DNA of 64,000 nt from an uncultured Candidatus Saccharibacteria bacterium (GTDB lineage: Bacteria; Patescibacteriota; Saccharimonadia; Saccharimonadales; Saccharimonadaceae), in NCBI GenBank assembly GCA_946414465.1, contig CAMKOP010000001.1, positions 62,001-126,000 of the forward strand, read 5' to 3'. Position numbers and translations under genes: made by a program. Below, in pieces: positions 24,679 to 34,163 of the stretch (its first letter is position 1; each line of letters starts with the position of its first letter). Under the pieces are notes generated by a model. It was given only the letters and a program-made list of their open reading frames with translations, ran no database searches and was not told the DNA's origin.

Positions 24679-25461
24679 TTATTTTGATAGGTTTGGATCG
24701 TGGAGACGAATAACGGTAGAGATGGTTGATGGGTCATCGGTGCGAGAGCCATACCAACAAGTGCGGATGTAAAAATCGACATAAGCAGAGACTTTGTCGT
24801 CTTCAAGCGTACCGCCACTAGCTGGGTTATTGATTATTTGAGTTGTTTTAGGGTCTTTGACTGGAACTACGTAAATACCTTCGGCAGAAACAAGTTCGTC
24901 TGGAAAAGTATCATCGGCAAGCACGGTATCGCCTTCAAAGACGAGGCGGGGGTAAGTAGAGGCGGTAATGAAAATATCGTCGTTATTTTGATTGCTGCCT
25001 ACGTAGTATAATACTGATTTTAAATCTTCATCGAATTTTGTTTTACCAATATCAGCATTTAATGCGTTGAATTTACGAGGGTTTATGATAAAGGCATTTT
25101 TAAAGGCGTTTGATTCTTCATCATAGAGTTCTGAGCAGGAAGATGGAGTATATTGCAAGACTGATTTTATTTTCCCCTTATCGTTCCCATAATCTAAAAT
25201 ATTGATTGCCTTATTGGTAATGGTCTTCCAAAGTTTGACGTAAGGGTGACTAGGATTGTCTTTGTTGGCAATATAGTTTGCATGAACAAAACGGATTGCT
25301 TCGGCCTGAGTGTCAATTTCTTCTTTAGCGAGAGTAGTTTCAAGAGCAAGTTGGGCGCTGGCAGTGCCACCGCTCATGACGGATGCCACAGCAATAGCAA
25401 TCATCGAAAAAATACCAATCGCTAAGGTTACTTCGACTAGCGTGTCACCCTTTTTTATCAT
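24679..25461 (-). CDS. Type IV pilin-like protein
   Basis: The protein has 260 residues with a prepilin N-terminus: MIKKG followed by DTLVEVTLAIGIFSMIAIAV, where cleavage after Gly would leave Asp and the conserved Glu5. A globular C-terminal domain has two spaced cysteines. It is larger than the pilins at 26336 and 27021, so it may be a minor pilin or tip subunit. It follows pilD by 7 nt but also has its own -10 inside the pilD 3' end. The start at 25461 is set by the prepilin motif; upstream ATGs would read through pilD. Confidence 0.75.
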   Translation of the reverse strand: MIKKGDTLVEVTLAIGIFSMIAIAVASVMSGGTASAQLALETTLAKEEIDTQAEAIRFVHANYIANKDNPSHPYVKLWKTITNKAINILDYGNDKGKIKSVLQYTPSSCSELYDEESNAFKNAFIINPRKFNALNADIGKTKFDEDLKSVLYYVGSNQNNDDIFITASTYPRLVFEGDTVLADDTFPDELVSAEGIYVVPVKDPKTTQIINNPASGGTLEDDKVSAYVDFYIRTCWYGSRTDDPSTISTVIRLHDPNLSK

Positions 25462-25467
25462 AAGTTT

Positions 25468-25473
25468 ATTATA
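25468..25473 (-). promoter_or_regulatory. Extended -10 of the pilin-like gene (leaderless)
   Basis: TGG-TATAAT on the - strand, 6 nt from the ATG at 25461, overlapping the pilD stop region. Confidence 0.65.
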
Positions 25474-26269
25474 CCACAAACGATAAGAAAAAATCAGAAA
25501 AAGCATAAGTGATAACATAAGCGATAACAAGAAATGGTCCAAAGTGGACTTTTTGGTTTTTTTGAGACTTGGCGACGGGATACATAATAATAGTAGCGAG
25601 GAAATTCGAAATAAATAATGTAATGAGAGCGAGCCAAGGACTAAATAAGGCAGTGCCGATGGCGGTACCAAGGAGCCAATCGCCATCACCGACCCATTTC
25701 CCTTTTGAAAAAAGATAGAGAGCGAGATACAGCCCGCCTAGTATGAGAACAGCTAATAGTGGCTGATAGATTAGTTCGGGCGAGAATGGATGCATTGAGA
25801 GAATCTTTATCTCTTTAGCGATGAGAACGATAATGGCTAAAATGATAGCTAAGATAAGAGTCGATGTGGGAAGTTCGCCGTAGGCACCATCATAAATAGC
25901 GAGAAAAGCGAGCGTAATACAAAAAATCGTGGTAGTAATAAAGATCACCCATTCAATGGTGCTCGCGGTAGATATATCAATAGACAGACTTAGTAGCAAA
26001 AAAGCGAGAGCTGTAAGAATTTCGGAGGCGATTTCGAGAACGCCGATCTGACGATGACATTTACGGCATTTGCCACCGAGGGCGAGCCAAGAAATGATAG
26101 GGATATTGTCGTACCACTTTAATTGATACCTACAATGCAGACAGACGGAACGATGACCGAGAGAATGCTTGTGAGACTGTTTATGTTTAATGCGACGGGC
26201 GGTGCAACATGAAAATGAGCCGAAGCAAGCACCGAGAACGAACATTAGAATCATAAACCCTATTTGCAT
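25469..26269 (-). CDS. pilD: Prepilin peptidase / N-methyltransferase
   Basis: Membrane aspartic protease (A24) that cleaves and N-methylates prepilins. The protein has 266 residues with about seven helices. N-terminal GACFGSFSCCTARRI, then two CxxC pairs (CLHC, CRKC) of the zinc-binding methylase domain, WYDNIPIISWLALGGKC, and the catalytic GxGD motif in GKWVGDGDWLLG near residue 190. Another catalytic Asp is expected near IYDGAYGELP (~127). It would process the pilin-like proteins encoded at 24679, 26336 and 27021. Confidence 0.92.
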   Translation of the reverse strand: MQIGFMILMFVLGACFGSFSCCTARRIKHKQSHKHSLGHRSVCLHCRYQLKWYDNIPIISWLALGGKCRKCHRQIGVLEIASEILTALAFLLLSLSIDISTASTIEWVIFITTTIFCITLAFLAIYDGAYGELPTSTLILAIILAIIVLIAKEIKILSMHPFSPELIYQPLLAVLILGGLYLALYLFSKGKWVGDGDWLLGTAIGTALFSPWLALITLFISNFLATIIMYPVAKSQKNQKVHFGPFLVIAYVITYAFSDFFLSFVV

Positions 26270-26275
26270 ACTTAT

Positions 26276-26281
26276 ATTTTA
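26276..26281 (-). promoter_or_regulatory. Extended -10 of pilD (leaderless)
   Basis: TGC-TAAAAT on the - strand, 6 nt from the ATG at 26269. Confidence 0.6.
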
Positions 26282-26292
26282 GCATGGGAGGG

Positions 26293-26320
26293 TTGATTTT
26301 TGCCTGAAATACTCTATAAT
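26293..26320 (+). promoter_or_regulatory. Promoter of the 26336 pilin gene
   Basis: TTGATT at 26293-26298 and TATAAT at 26315-26320, 16 bp apart, followed by AAGGA and the ATG 15 nt after the -10. Confidence 0.65.
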
Positions 26321-26335
26321 TAACATAAGGATAAT

Positions 26336-26923
26336 ATGAAAAAGGGTGAGACAAAGATAAGAGATGGTTTTACGCTGATTGAGGTTTCGTTGGTGCTTGG
26401 TATTGCCGGACTGATTTTCTTGATGATGATGATTGCGTTGCCAGCTTTACAGCGGCAAGAACGTGACACAGAAAGACGTGAAGATATTACGTGGCTAGTT
26501 GACGTGATAAAAAAATATCAAAGTAATAACCGAGGGGCTTTACCTGGGTTAGCGGACAGTGTGGGGGATGAAGGAATAATAGTTGAGTGGGGTGAAAATA
26601 TGGATGGCGATGTAAGCACGTGGAAAGGGTTCTATCGTGACCATTTGGGGGAAAATTTCAAGGATCCAGATGGAGAGAATTATAGATTGTTAGTGATGAA
26701 ATGTAGTGGGTCAATTACAGACGCAGAGTGCACTGGAAAGGCTGCGAGTGTTGCGGCGGAGTTAAATAATACGCAATTCCCTAATGGCTTCACGTTGAAT
26801 CTTATTACTCAGGCAAAATGCGCTGGAGATTCTAATATAGGAGTGGTGGCGAGTTCTAATTCGCGAAAAATGGCAGTATTATACAAGTTAGAGGGGGGTG
26901 GAGTTTACTGCGCGGATTTGTAA
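26336..26923 (+). CDS. Type IV pilin
   Basis: The protein has 195 residues with a class III signal: ...RDG|FTLIEVSLVLGIAGLIFLMM, carrying Glu5 and a 20-residue hydrophobic helix. The helix leads into ALPALQR and a variable globular head with a C-terminal disulfide candidate (LEGGGVYCADL). It is a clear paralogue of the product at 27021 (shared ALPALQR.QRDT.RR, QANN/QSNN.G, KLEG.G.YC). Probably a major or minor subunit of the pilus assembled by the PilB/C/T/M system. Confidence 0.85.
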   Translation: MKKGETKIRDGFTLIEVSLVLGIAGLIFLMMMIALPALQRQERDTERREDITWLVDVIKKYQSNNRGALPGLADSVGDEGIIVEWGENMDGDVSTWKGFYRDHLGENFKDPDGENYRLLVMKCSGSITDAECTGKAASVAAELNNTQFPNGFTLNLITQAKCAGDSNIGVVASSNSRKMAVLYKLEGGGVYCADL

Positions 26924-26969
26924 GGACTTTTCTTCAAAAGAACCTAACAAAAGAAATGTTGTGTAAAGT

Positions 26970-26996
26970 AAAAACCAGAAGTGAATTCTGGTTTTT
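26970..26996. terminator. Bidirectional terminator between two convergent pilin genes
   Basis: Perfect 11-bp stem, 26970-26980 with 26986-26996, 5-nt loop, with A-run and T-run flanks. Confidence 0.9.
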
Positions 26997-27020
26997 ATTT
27001 GGTTTATTATAATAGGCTAA

Positions 27021-27542
27021 TTAGTTATTGCCGCAATAGATGCCGGCACCTTCGAGCTTAATTCTAATAGCAATCTTCCTGTCGCCTTGCACGTATACTG
27101 GGTTTTCGCCTTGGCATTTGGCATTTGTATAGAGATATATAACACCTTTTTCTGTGTCAGAATTAAGGTTATCTACGTTTGTACCCATTTTATCATCACC
27201 TTCTGGGCAACGGCTTTTGTCACATTTTGAGTTAGCAGTAGTAGTAACGGAATAATCTTCACCTGTAGAAGGATCCTGGAAGGAATCCCCACCAACTTTC
27301 AAATAATTTCCTATAAAATCCTTCCAAACGGTTGGGATCCTACCACTATTATTCGCTTGGTATTGATTAAGCTGAGACAAAAAGCGAGACATATCATCAC
27401 GACGCTGAGTATCACGCTGAGAGCGCTGAAGGGCTGGAAGTGCAATAAACACCATCAAGAAGATAAGGCCAGCGATAGCAAGTACGAGCACGACTTCGAT
27501 GATGGTAAAGCCTTTTTTAGATTTAGTGTTTTGTTTAGCCAT
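27021..27542 (-). CDS. Type IV pilin
   Basis: The protein has 173 residues with the prepilin motif KKG|FTIIEVVLVLAIAGLIFLMV, then ALPALQRSQRDTQRRDD and a head domain with four cysteines ending LEGAGIYCGNN. Paralogous to the pilin at 26336 on the opposite strand. It lies next to pilC and is the likely pilus subunit of the main block. GAAAGGATT gives a ribosome site. The conserved C-terminal KLEG.G.YC suggests a shared assembly interface or disulfide. Confidence 0.88.
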   Translation of the reverse strand: MAKQNTKSKKGFTIIEVVLVLAIAGLIFLMVFIALPALQRSQRDTQRRDDMSRFLSQLNQYQANNSGRIPTVWKDFIGNYLKVGGDSFQDPSTGEDYSVTTTANSKCDKSRCPEGDDKMGTNVDNLNSDTEKGVIYLYTNAKCQGENPVYVQGDRKIAIRIKLEGAGIYCGNN

Positions 27543-27616
27543 ATAAATAATCCTTTCTAGATTTATCCTTATGTTTATTATAACTAATTGTATTCAAAAA
27601 TCAAGACTTTAGTAAA

Positions 27617-28822
27617 CTAGGCGACATTACTGACGAGCGAGTAAATTGGAAGTAAGGTACCGCCGATGACTACACCGATAAGGCCCGCCATAATGACCAT
27701 GAGGATTGGCTCGATCATGGTAGAGATATTGTTGATTTGTTCGTCGAGTTCAGATTCGTAAACTTGAGCGGCTTTACCAAGCATTTCGTCAATTTTACCG
27801 GATTCTTCACCGATGGAAGCCATCTGAGGGACGAGTGGTAACATATAGTCTCGGTCTTTCAAGGATTCGGAAAGAGGTTTGCCGCCTTTGATGATTTCGA
27901 GAGCTTTGGAGTATTCTGCTTCTACGACGGTGTTACTAGTGGAATCAATGGCGATAGCGACGGAATCTAACATTGGTACACCGGTGGCTAACATCATCTC
28001 GGCTGTACGAGCAAAACGTGAAACGTAAAGCTTGCGAAACAAAGCGCCAAAGAGTGGAACGTGGAGTTTGAAGGAGTCAGCGACTTTGCGACCGGTGGAA
28101 GTTCTTTTGACAAAGTAATAAACGCCGCCAACAATCATGCCTAATACAATAAGAACTAGCCACCAGAATTGACCGAAGAAATCAGAAATACCGACGAGGA
28201 ATTTGGTGAGACCTGGTAGTTGTTTGCCCATGTCTTCGTAGAGACCTTTGACTTGCGGTACTACCATAATCATCATGAAAGCGAGCACACCGATAATTAC
28301 TACGAGAATAATGGCAGGATAAACGAGGGCGCCTCTAATTTTACTCATCATGGCGGCATCTTTTTCCTCTTGATCGGCAAGACGCCTCAAGGCCATGTCG
28401 AGAGTACCGGAAGTTTCACCAGCTTTGATAAGGGCTAAATAGACGCCGTTAAAGACATCAGGATATTTAGAGAATGAGTCATAAAGTGTGCGGCCGGATT
28501 CAACATTGCCTAGAATCGATTCAACAATCGTTTTCATGGCTTTGCTTTGTGTCTGCTCAGCAACGGTACGGAGTGAGGTGGCAAGTGGAAGACCAGCACC
28601 AATTAGAGTCGCCATCTGGCGAGTAAAAGTAATGCGGTCTTTGGAAGTAACGTGATCTTTGGCATCACCAAAGAGGCCCTTCCCTTCCTCGGTGACAGTT
28701 TGAGGGATAAAGCCCTGTTCAACTAGAAGCCGGCCAGCGGCCTGCTCGGTATCGGCTTGAATGACGCCCTTGACCATTTTGCCAGTGGTTTTTTCTTTGG
28801 CTTTATATTTGTAGCTTCTCAT
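27617..28822 (-). CDS. pilC: Type IV pilus inner-membrane platform protein
   Basis: The protein has 401 residues. Two GspF domains, each four-helical and followed by a membrane helix (ALVYPAIILVVIIGVLAFMM near 170; FFGQFWWLVLIVLGMIVGGV near 225; C-terminal IEPILMVIMAGLIGVVIGGT). Signature segments are KDRITFTRQMATLIGAGLPL and FARTAEMMLATGVPMLDSV. PilC couples the PilB/PilT motors to pilin addition and removal. It begins one base after the pilT stop. Confidence 0.95.
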   Translation of the reverse strand: MRSYKYKAKEKTTGKMVKGVIQADTEQAAGRLLVEQGFIPQTVTEEGKGLFGDAKDHVTSKDRITFTRQMATLIGAGLPLATSLRTVAEQTQSKAMKTIVESILGNVESGRTLYDSFSKYPDVFNGVYLALIKAGETSGTLDMALRRLADQEEKDAAMMSKIRGALVYPAIILVVIIGVLAFMMIMVVPQVKGLYEDMGKQLPGLTKFLVGISDFFGQFWWLVLIVLGMIVGGVYYFVKRTSTGRKVADSFKLHVPLFGALFRKLYVSRFARTAEMMLATGVPMLDSVAIAIDSTSNTVVEAEYSKALEIIKGGKPLSESLKDRDYMLPLVPQMASIGEESGKIDEMLGKAAQVYESELDEQINNISTMIEPILMVIMAGLIGVVIGGTLLPIYSLVSNVA

Positions 28823-28823
28823 T

Positions 28824-29906
28824 TTAGCCTCGGACCAACCTGGTTAATTCATTAATATCTACAGCATATTCGCGGGCATCGTCATAAGTGATTACGCCAG
28901 TTTGAACAAGTTTGGCGAGGGTGCGATCCATGGTCTGCATACCTTTATCAGCGCCGGTTTGAATAGCATTGTCGATTTGATGGGTCTTGCCATCACGAAT
29001 AAGGGCGCGAATAGCAGCGTCTGCTATCATAATTTCGGCGGCCACAACACGTCCGCCACCGATAGCAGGAACTAGGCGTTGCGCACAAATTGCCATTAGG
29101 ATGTTAGACAATTGAGTACGAACTTGAGCTTGTTGGTGGGACGGAAAGACGTCTACCATACGATCAATAGATTGTGCGGCCGAGTTAGTGTGAAGAGTTG
29201 CAAAGACAAGGTGACCAGTTTCGGCGATAGTAATGGCGGATTGAATAGTTTCGAGATCACGCATCTCGCCAATTAATACTACATCGGGGTCTTCACGCAA
29301 GGCTGAGCGAAGAGCGGCGGAGAAACTAAAAGTATCGTAGTGTACTTCACGTTGAGCTACGACTGAACGATGCGATTTATGAGTAAATTCAATCGGATCT
29401 TCGATGGTGATAATATGGACGGCTTTTTCGCGATTTATTTTATCGAGTAAGGCTGCCAGGGTAGTTGATTTACCGGAGCCGGTAGGGCCAGTGACTAGCA
29501 CTAAACCACGGGGGAAATTAGCAAATGTTTCGACTACGCTTGGCATGCCTAGATCGTTGATGCTCTTAATCTGATTGGGGATGAGACGGAAAGCAGCGGC
29601 TAGTTTACCACGTTCGTGAAAGGCGTTAACACGAAAACGAGCTACATCACCATAAGCAAAAGAATAATCGAATTCTTTATCTTTTAAAAGAATCTGTTGT
29701 TGTTCCTCGTCGAGAGTGGCAAAGACTAAGTTTTTGACATCGTCGTCCTTGAGAGCATTATAACCAGCAACTGGCATGAGAGCGCCATCAACTCTAAGAA
29801 TTGGTGGAATACCGTATTGAAGGTGAAGATCTGATGCGTTGCGACGAACACATTCTTCGAGTAATGATTCTATTTTGAGTGTTTTATTAGTTTGCCCACT
29901 TTCCAT
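28824..29906 (-). CDS. pilT: Type IV pilus retraction ATPase
   Basis: The protein has 360 residues. N-terminal PAS-like domain, then Walker A GPTGSGKST near 139, Asp box (IEDPIEFTHKSHRSVVAQRE), Walker B (DPDVVLIGEMRDLETIQSAI) and His box (GHLVFATLHTNSA), with a C-terminal helical region. This hexameric motor powers pilus retraction and twitching. It sits between pilB and pilC and has its own -10 box (29913-29918). Co-occurrence of pilB and pilT implies a dynamic, retractile pilus. Confidence 0.95.
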   Translation of the reverse strand: MESGQTNKTLKIESLLEECVRRNASDLHLQYGIPPILRVDGALMPVAGYNALKDDDVKNLVFATLDEEQQQILLKDKEFDYSFAYGDVARFRVNAFHERGKLAAAFRLIPNQIKSINDLGMPSVVETFANFPRGLVLVTGPTGSGKSTTLAALLDKINREKAVHIITIEDPIEFTHKSHRSVVAQREVHYDTFSFSAALRSALREDPDVVLIGEMRDLETIQSAITIAETGHLVFATLHTNSAAQSIDRMVDVFPSHQQAQVRTQLSNILMAICAQRLVPAIGGGRVVAAEIMIADAAIRALIRDGKTHQIDNAIQTGADKGMQTMDRTLAKLVQTGVITYDDAREYAVDINELTRLVRG

Positions 29907-29912
29907 AATACT

Positions 29913-29918
29913 ATTTTA
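29913..29918 (-). promoter_or_regulatory. Extended -10 of pilT (leaderless)
   Basis: TGG-TAAAAT on the - strand, 6 nt from the pilT ATG, in the 21-bp gap after pilB. Confidence 0.55.
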
Positions 29919-29927
29919 CCACATACA

Positions 29928-31694
29928 CTATGACAAGTCACTAGCTACGCGGTTGACCTCCTCTATTGATGTTATGCCTGATAATACTTTCAAAATACCG
30001 TCTTGGCGCATGGTGACGGTGCCCTTTTCTTTAGCTAGACGCATGATTTCATTGGCGGTGGAGTGGCTGATTACCATTTTTTGGATATCATCATCTACAA
30101 CGATAGTTTCGTAAAGACCAGCACGCCCTTTGTAACCACCTGGGGTTTCTTTGGAATTAACACCACGTGCTAACATATAATGGTCTTCGTTTTTGACAGG
30201 AAGGCCGGGATAACCTAAATCTTCGCTAACTTTAGCGATGGATTCTTTGTCTTGAGGTAATAGATTGCCTACTATTGCGTTGATGCCTTTGGTTTCAAGT
30301 TCGGACGATTTATATAACTCACGTTTTTCGGTAATACGACGAACCAGACGCTGGCCAATGACAACGTTTAGGGTTGAGGCGAGCAAGAATGGTTCGATGC
30401 CCATGTCGAGAAGACGTGGTAAAATACCCGCGGCCGAGTTGGTGTGCAAAGTGCTAAAGACGAGATGCCCGGTAAGCGCAGCCTGTACAGCGAGACCGGC
30501 AGTTTCGGAGTCACGAATCTCACCGACCATCACGACATCGGGATCTTGACGCAGGATAGAACGCAAACCACTAGCAAAGGTAAGGCCAGCATCAATATTG
30601 ACCTGGGTTTGATTAATTCCATCCATTTTATACTCGACAGGGTCTTCTAGGGTGACGATGTTAATTTCTTCGGATTTAATCTTTTGGATGAGAGCATAGA
30701 GGGTGGTGGATTTACCAGAGCCGGTAGGACCGGAAGTAAGAATCATACCGTTTGGCTTTTTGATTCCTTCTAGAACATCACGAAGTGCGCGTCCAGTCAT
30801 ACCCATTTTTTCAATTTCCATGGAAACGCCGGTTTTGTCGAGCAAACGGATGACAACTTGCTCGCCCCACGTAACTGGAGCAATAGCAATACGTAGATCA
30901 ATTTCTTGACCATCTACTAGGACCGTGAATTGACCGTCTTGAGGAATGCGATGTTCGTCAATTTTAAGGCTAGCAAGAATTTTGACACGCGATACGAGAG
31001 CAGGAGCGACGGCTTTGGGGAGTTCCATAATTTTGCGAAGTACACCATCGATACGACAACGAATGATAAGCGAATTCTCGAGTGGCTCAATATGGATATC
31101 TGAGGCTTTGGTCTTGGCGGCGTAACTCAAAATAGTAGTGAGAGCTTTGGAAATTGGTGAGTCTTGGACGATGGTCTTAACGTTTGGGTTGGCCTGTTCG
31201 GCAGCAACTTCTGCATTGGTTTCTTCAACGGCTTCTTTGACGCCGGAAAAATCGCCGTGATATTGATCTAAAACTTCACGAATACCACGATCAGATGACA
31301 TCCAAACGCGGATTGGCTGGTTGATGAGATTTGATAGATAGTCAGTGGCCTGAACGTTGGTAACATCCACCATTGCAACATTCAATAGACCGTCTTTTTC
31401 ACCTAGAGCTACGGCATGTACGCGAGCTGATGCATCGCGCGGGATTTTAGATAAAATGTCTTGGTCGATAGTGATGTTTTTAAGCTCAACATAAGGAACG
31501 CCGATGATTGCGGCGGTAGCGCGAGCAACCATATCTTCGGTGATAAGATTCTGAGCTTGAAGCTCAGCAAGAACTTGTTTGCCGGCTGCTTCAGCCTGTG
31601 TTTTGATGTTGGTCACAAGATTAGCATCAGCAAGGCCTTCTGATATAAGGAGGCTGACGATTTTTTCCTCTGCTTCCCTTGTGAGCAACGCCAT
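29928..31694 (-). CDS. pilB: Type IV pilus assembly ATPase
   Basis: The protein has 588 residues: N-terminal MshEN/GspE_N domain (1-150), linker, then the catalytic domain with Walker A GPTGSGKSTTLYAL near 325, Asp box VTLEDPVEYKMDGINQTQV, Walker B DPDVVMVGEIRDSETA and His box GHLVFSTLHTNSA. The tetracysteine zinc motif usual between the last two blocks is absent in the visible sequence. It polymerises pilin with PilC. Its ATG overlaps the stop of the preceding small membrane protein, so translation is coupled. Confidence 0.95.
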   Translation of the reverse strand: MALLTREAEEKIVSLLISEGLADANLVTNIKTQAEAAGKQVLAELQAQNLITEDMVARATAAIIGVPYVELKNITIDQDILSKIPRDASARVHAVALGEKDGLLNVAMVDVTNVQATDYLSNLINQPIRVWMSSDRGIREVLDQYHGDFSGVKEAVEETNAEVAAEQANPNVKTIVQDSPISKALTTILSYAAKTKASDIHIEPLENSLIIRCRIDGVLRKIMELPKAVAPALVSRVKILASLKIDEHRIPQDGQFTVLVDGQEIDLRIAIAPVTWGEQVVIRLLDKTGVSMEIEKMGMTGRALRDVLEGIKKPNGMILTSGPTGSGKSTTLYALIQKIKSEEINIVTLEDPVEYKMDGINQTQVNIDAGLTFASGLRSILRQDPDVVMVGEIRDSETAGLAVQAALTGHLVFSTLHTNSAAGILPRLLDMGIEPFLLASTLNVVIGQRLVRRITEKRELYKSSELETKGINAIVGNLLPQDKESIAKVSEDLGYPGLPVKNEDHYMLARGVNSKETPGGYKGRAGLYETIVVDDDIQKMVISHSTANEIMRLAKEKGTVTMRQDGILKVLSGITSIEEVNRVASDLS

Positions 31695-32110
31695 TATTCT
31701 TCCTCTCGAGTAGGCGTATTATCGGATGGGGTTACTGAGTTTTGTTGTGAGTTGTTACCATTTGGTGAGTTAGAAGAGTTAGAAGAATTTGAAGAGTCTG
31801 ATTGCGATTCGTTGTTTGTAGCTTCGTCGATAATGTCTTGGTCAATATCTGCGGCATTGTTATCGATACATTGGCCATTAGAGTCAAATTCTTTACAATT
31901 ACCTACATATACTTCTACGGTTGGGTTAAGAGCACGATAATTGAAAATTTCTGGGTCAGGACTAGCGACATCTGCACTGACGGTTGATTCGATGGTCTTG
32001 ATATTGTAGCTGTCTGTCGCCCAGGTACCGACTAGAATGTTACAAATCAAATACGAAATAATAACACCTACAATAGCGAGACCAATTGATGTAGCTAAAT
32101 CTGTTTTCAT
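31694..32110 (-). CDS. Small membrane protein in pilus operon
   Basis: Not recognised. The protein has 138 residues with one N-terminal helix (SIGLAIVGVIISYLICNILVG), a short domain (PEIFNYRALNPTVEVYVGNC, with a second Cys), and a disordered Ser/Asn/Gln tail from about residue 95. Its place between the PilO-position gene and pilB suggests an inner-membrane alignment subunit in the position of PilP, but no PilP sequence signature is seen. It overlaps both neighbours by 1-4 bp. Confidence 0.6.
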   Translation of the reverse strand: MKTDLATSIGLAIVGVIISYLICNILVGTWATDSYNIKTIESTVSADVASPDPEIFNYRALNPTVEVYVGNCKEFDSNGQCIDNNAADIDQDIIDEATNNESQSDSSNSSNSSNSPNGNNSQQNSVTPSDNTPTREEE

Positions 32111-32979
32111 TTTTTACTCTCCAAATTAAAAGTTTTGCTACTTTCAATGATGCTGGCTTCATCCATATAGTAGGCTGTTGCCTGAGCATTTAAATCAAGC
32201 GCATTGTCATTGCTCCATTCGATGCTTGCACGTTCGATGTTGAATTCGCGAATAGAGCGTTCAATACTATTCAGTACTGTCATGGTGACATCGCTACCGC
32301 CTTGGATACTTAGCCTGACTGACATGGCATTAACACCTGGTGTAACGCTAGTAGTAGGAGCTTCGCCGCTAGGGCTAATCGACTCTGGTTCCCAATCTGA
32401 AGCAATGAAAAGTTTGTTGAGGCTAGCGAGTAAGGCTTCTTCGTTTTGGAAGGCTGGTAAGGCATCTGGGATAATGCGCAAGGCAGAGCAGCTTCTAATG
32501 CGTTGGCTGGCAGCTAAGCGATCTTCAGTAGTGGTGGTTTCATTATATGCCTTGATGAGCTCATTGTAGGTAAAGTTTTTATTGGTACTTGGATTGATAC
32601 AATTGCTGCTACTTTCTTTTGGCACCGAGTTGAGCGCTGAGTTAGAGGCTAAATCCTTAATGATGTTTGAACGAAGACTGTCTGGGACTTCGGAAATTTC
32701 GATACCATCTGGATTACAATTTTTGAGTTCTTCACTTGAGTAGACAGAGCCATTAGGTTTTTTACAAACACCAATGTTTTTAATAACTTCAGAATAACTA
32801 GCAATCTGTTTTTCTTCTTCCATAATAATCTTGGTGTTGAAAGAAATCTGTTTGATAAAGTATGATATTAGGCTAATTGCCACACCAAGAAACAGTGAAG
32901 CGATGAGTACCGCTAAGAGCGTATGCTGCTGTGCTTCTGAGATTTTGGCACGTTTACCGACTGCAATTTCTTTGGCCAT
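32107..32979 (-). CDS. PilO-position inner-membrane pilus protein
   Basis: The protein has 290 residues: cytoplasmic basic N-terminus, one helix (TLLAVLIASLFLGVAISLIS), a predicted coiled coil (IIMEEEKQIASYSEVIKNIG), then a mixed alpha/beta domain with several cysteines and a final strand-rich part (VRLSIQGGSDVTMTVLNSIE) that resembles the PilO ferredoxin-like fold. Assignment rests mainly on gene order pilM-pilN-this-...-pilB. It starts 2 nt after the pilN-like gene and overlaps the next gene by 4 bp. Confidence 0.6.
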   Translation of the reverse strand: MAKEIAVGKRAKISEAQQHTLLAVLIASLFLGVAISLISYFIKQISFNTKIIMEEEKQIASYSEVIKNIGVCKKPNGSVYSSEELKNCNPDGIEISEVPDSLRSNIIKDLASNSALNSVPKESSSNCINPSTNKNFTYNELIKAYNETTTTEDRLAASQRIRSCSALRIIPDALPAFQNEEALLASLNKLFIASDWEPESISPSGEAPTTSVTPGVNAMSVRLSIQGGSDVTMTVLNSIERSIREFNIERASIEWSNDNALDLNAQATAYYMDEASIIESSKTFNLESKK

Positions 32980-32981
32980 AA

Positions 32982-34163
32982 TTAGCTTCCTCCGTTGGTT
33001 GATTGATTAGCATTATTTTCTCCGCCGCTATTGACTGTGGATTGGCAGGAAGTGTCCCCTGCTGGGCAATCGTTGGCACGTTGGCTAAACATGTTCTGAA
33101 TTTGTACGAAGGAATCAGTGACGTTGACTCGGTTGGATGGAGCAATTGCCATCATATGGTGGTTGCTGAATCGATAAAATTCTGGGTTGACATAAATGGT
33201 GGCATTAAAACGGAGAACTAGCTCATTATTAGCGTCACGACCGTTAGAAGATTCAGTAATCCTAATGCCGCTATCTGATTCGGAATCTGTCATGATTAGA
33301 TTACAGGAGTTTTCGCTGTCCCATTTAGGATTGTTGCGACTTTCTGTGTCATTGCCTGTATAGGTGATACATTGGCTATTAAAGTGTGGAACTCCTTTTA
33401 TAACGCCATCCAACGAAATGTTGGTATTGTCGCCTGACTTATACCACTCGTTATAATTAGGAGTACGCCAGATTTTGACAACTTCCTTGCCATCATAGTT
33501 TTCAGTTTGATAATCAGATTTTTTGGAGTCGTTTGTCGGAGCACAACCTTCTTCTTCGATAGTCCAGTAGGCATAGTAATTACCGTTTTCTTGCAGCATA
33601 GCGCCGTCGGAACCTTTCTCAATCATACAGTAGGCTGGGATAGGGTTGTCATTTTTATCAACATATTCACCATAATCGTAATGCATGTATTGCATACTCT
33701 TTTTGAAAGAATCTAAAACATTGTAATCGATGTATGGGTCTTTGCCAGCGTTGGCTTGAGCATCAAGAGTAAGAGTAGGTTGTTCTTCTGACAAGTTGAT
33801 GTTTAGCTCTGAAATCCTAATGGTGTCAGCTCCAGTAGGGATAATAGCGGAAAGAAGATTAAAGGTGCGGGTAAAGATACGTTTGTCGCCTGAGAGCGTG
33901 TCAATGTTTTCAACCTGGTTCTTAATTGTCAGGGTTTGATTTAGCTCATTGTATGAATTGAGTTTAGATGATAAATCCTCAATAGCTTGTTTTTTGCTAT
34001 CGCGGGCGAGTTTTTGGCCACCCATAATGAGACCAAAAATTAATGTGACGACAATGCTGGCGATAGAGACAGCAATACAAATGAACAAAATGAGATTCCG
34101 AAGCTTCAAGGCTTTGATCATCTCTTCTTTAACATCTGGAACTAGATTAATTTCGCGTGCCAT
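32982..34163 (-). CDS. pilN: PilN-like inner-membrane pilus protein
   Basis: The protein has 393 residues. It opens with MAREINLVPD, matching the INLLP motif by which PilN binds PilM. One transmembrane helix (LILFICIAVSIASIVVTLIF) and a coiled coil (KKQAIEDLSSKLNSYNELNQ) follow. The periplasmic domain is much larger than usual (PilN is commonly ~200 residues): residues ~130-350 carry six or more cysteines, and the C-terminus is Asn/Gly/Ser-rich. It couples PilM to the PilO-like protein. The ATG overlaps the pilM stop. Confidence 0.75.
   Translation of the reverse strand: MAREINLVPDVKEEMIKALKLRNLILFICIAVSIASIVVTLIFGLIMGGQKLARDSKKQAIEDLSSKLNSYNELNQTLTIKNQVENIDTLSGDKRIFTRTFNLLSAIIPTGADTIRISELNINLSEEQPTLTLDAQANAGKDPYIDYNVLDSFKKSMQYMHYDYGEYVDKNDNPIPAYCMIEKGSDGAMLQENGNYYAYWTIEEEGCAPTNDSKKSDYQTENYDGKEVVKIWRTPNYNEWYKSGDNTNISLDGVIKGVPHFNSQCITYTGNDTESRNNPKWDSENSCNLIMTDSESDSGIRITESSNGRDANNELVLRFNATIYVNPEFYRFSNHHMMAIAPSNRVNVTDSFVQIQNMFSQRANDCPAGDTSCQSTVNSGGENNANQSTNGGS

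Noticed and set aside
31743..31800. Simple repeat in the small pilus-operon gene as a regulatory microsatellite
   Set aside because: It encodes a plain Ser/Asn-rich disordered tail; units are irregular and no phase-variation logic is apparent.
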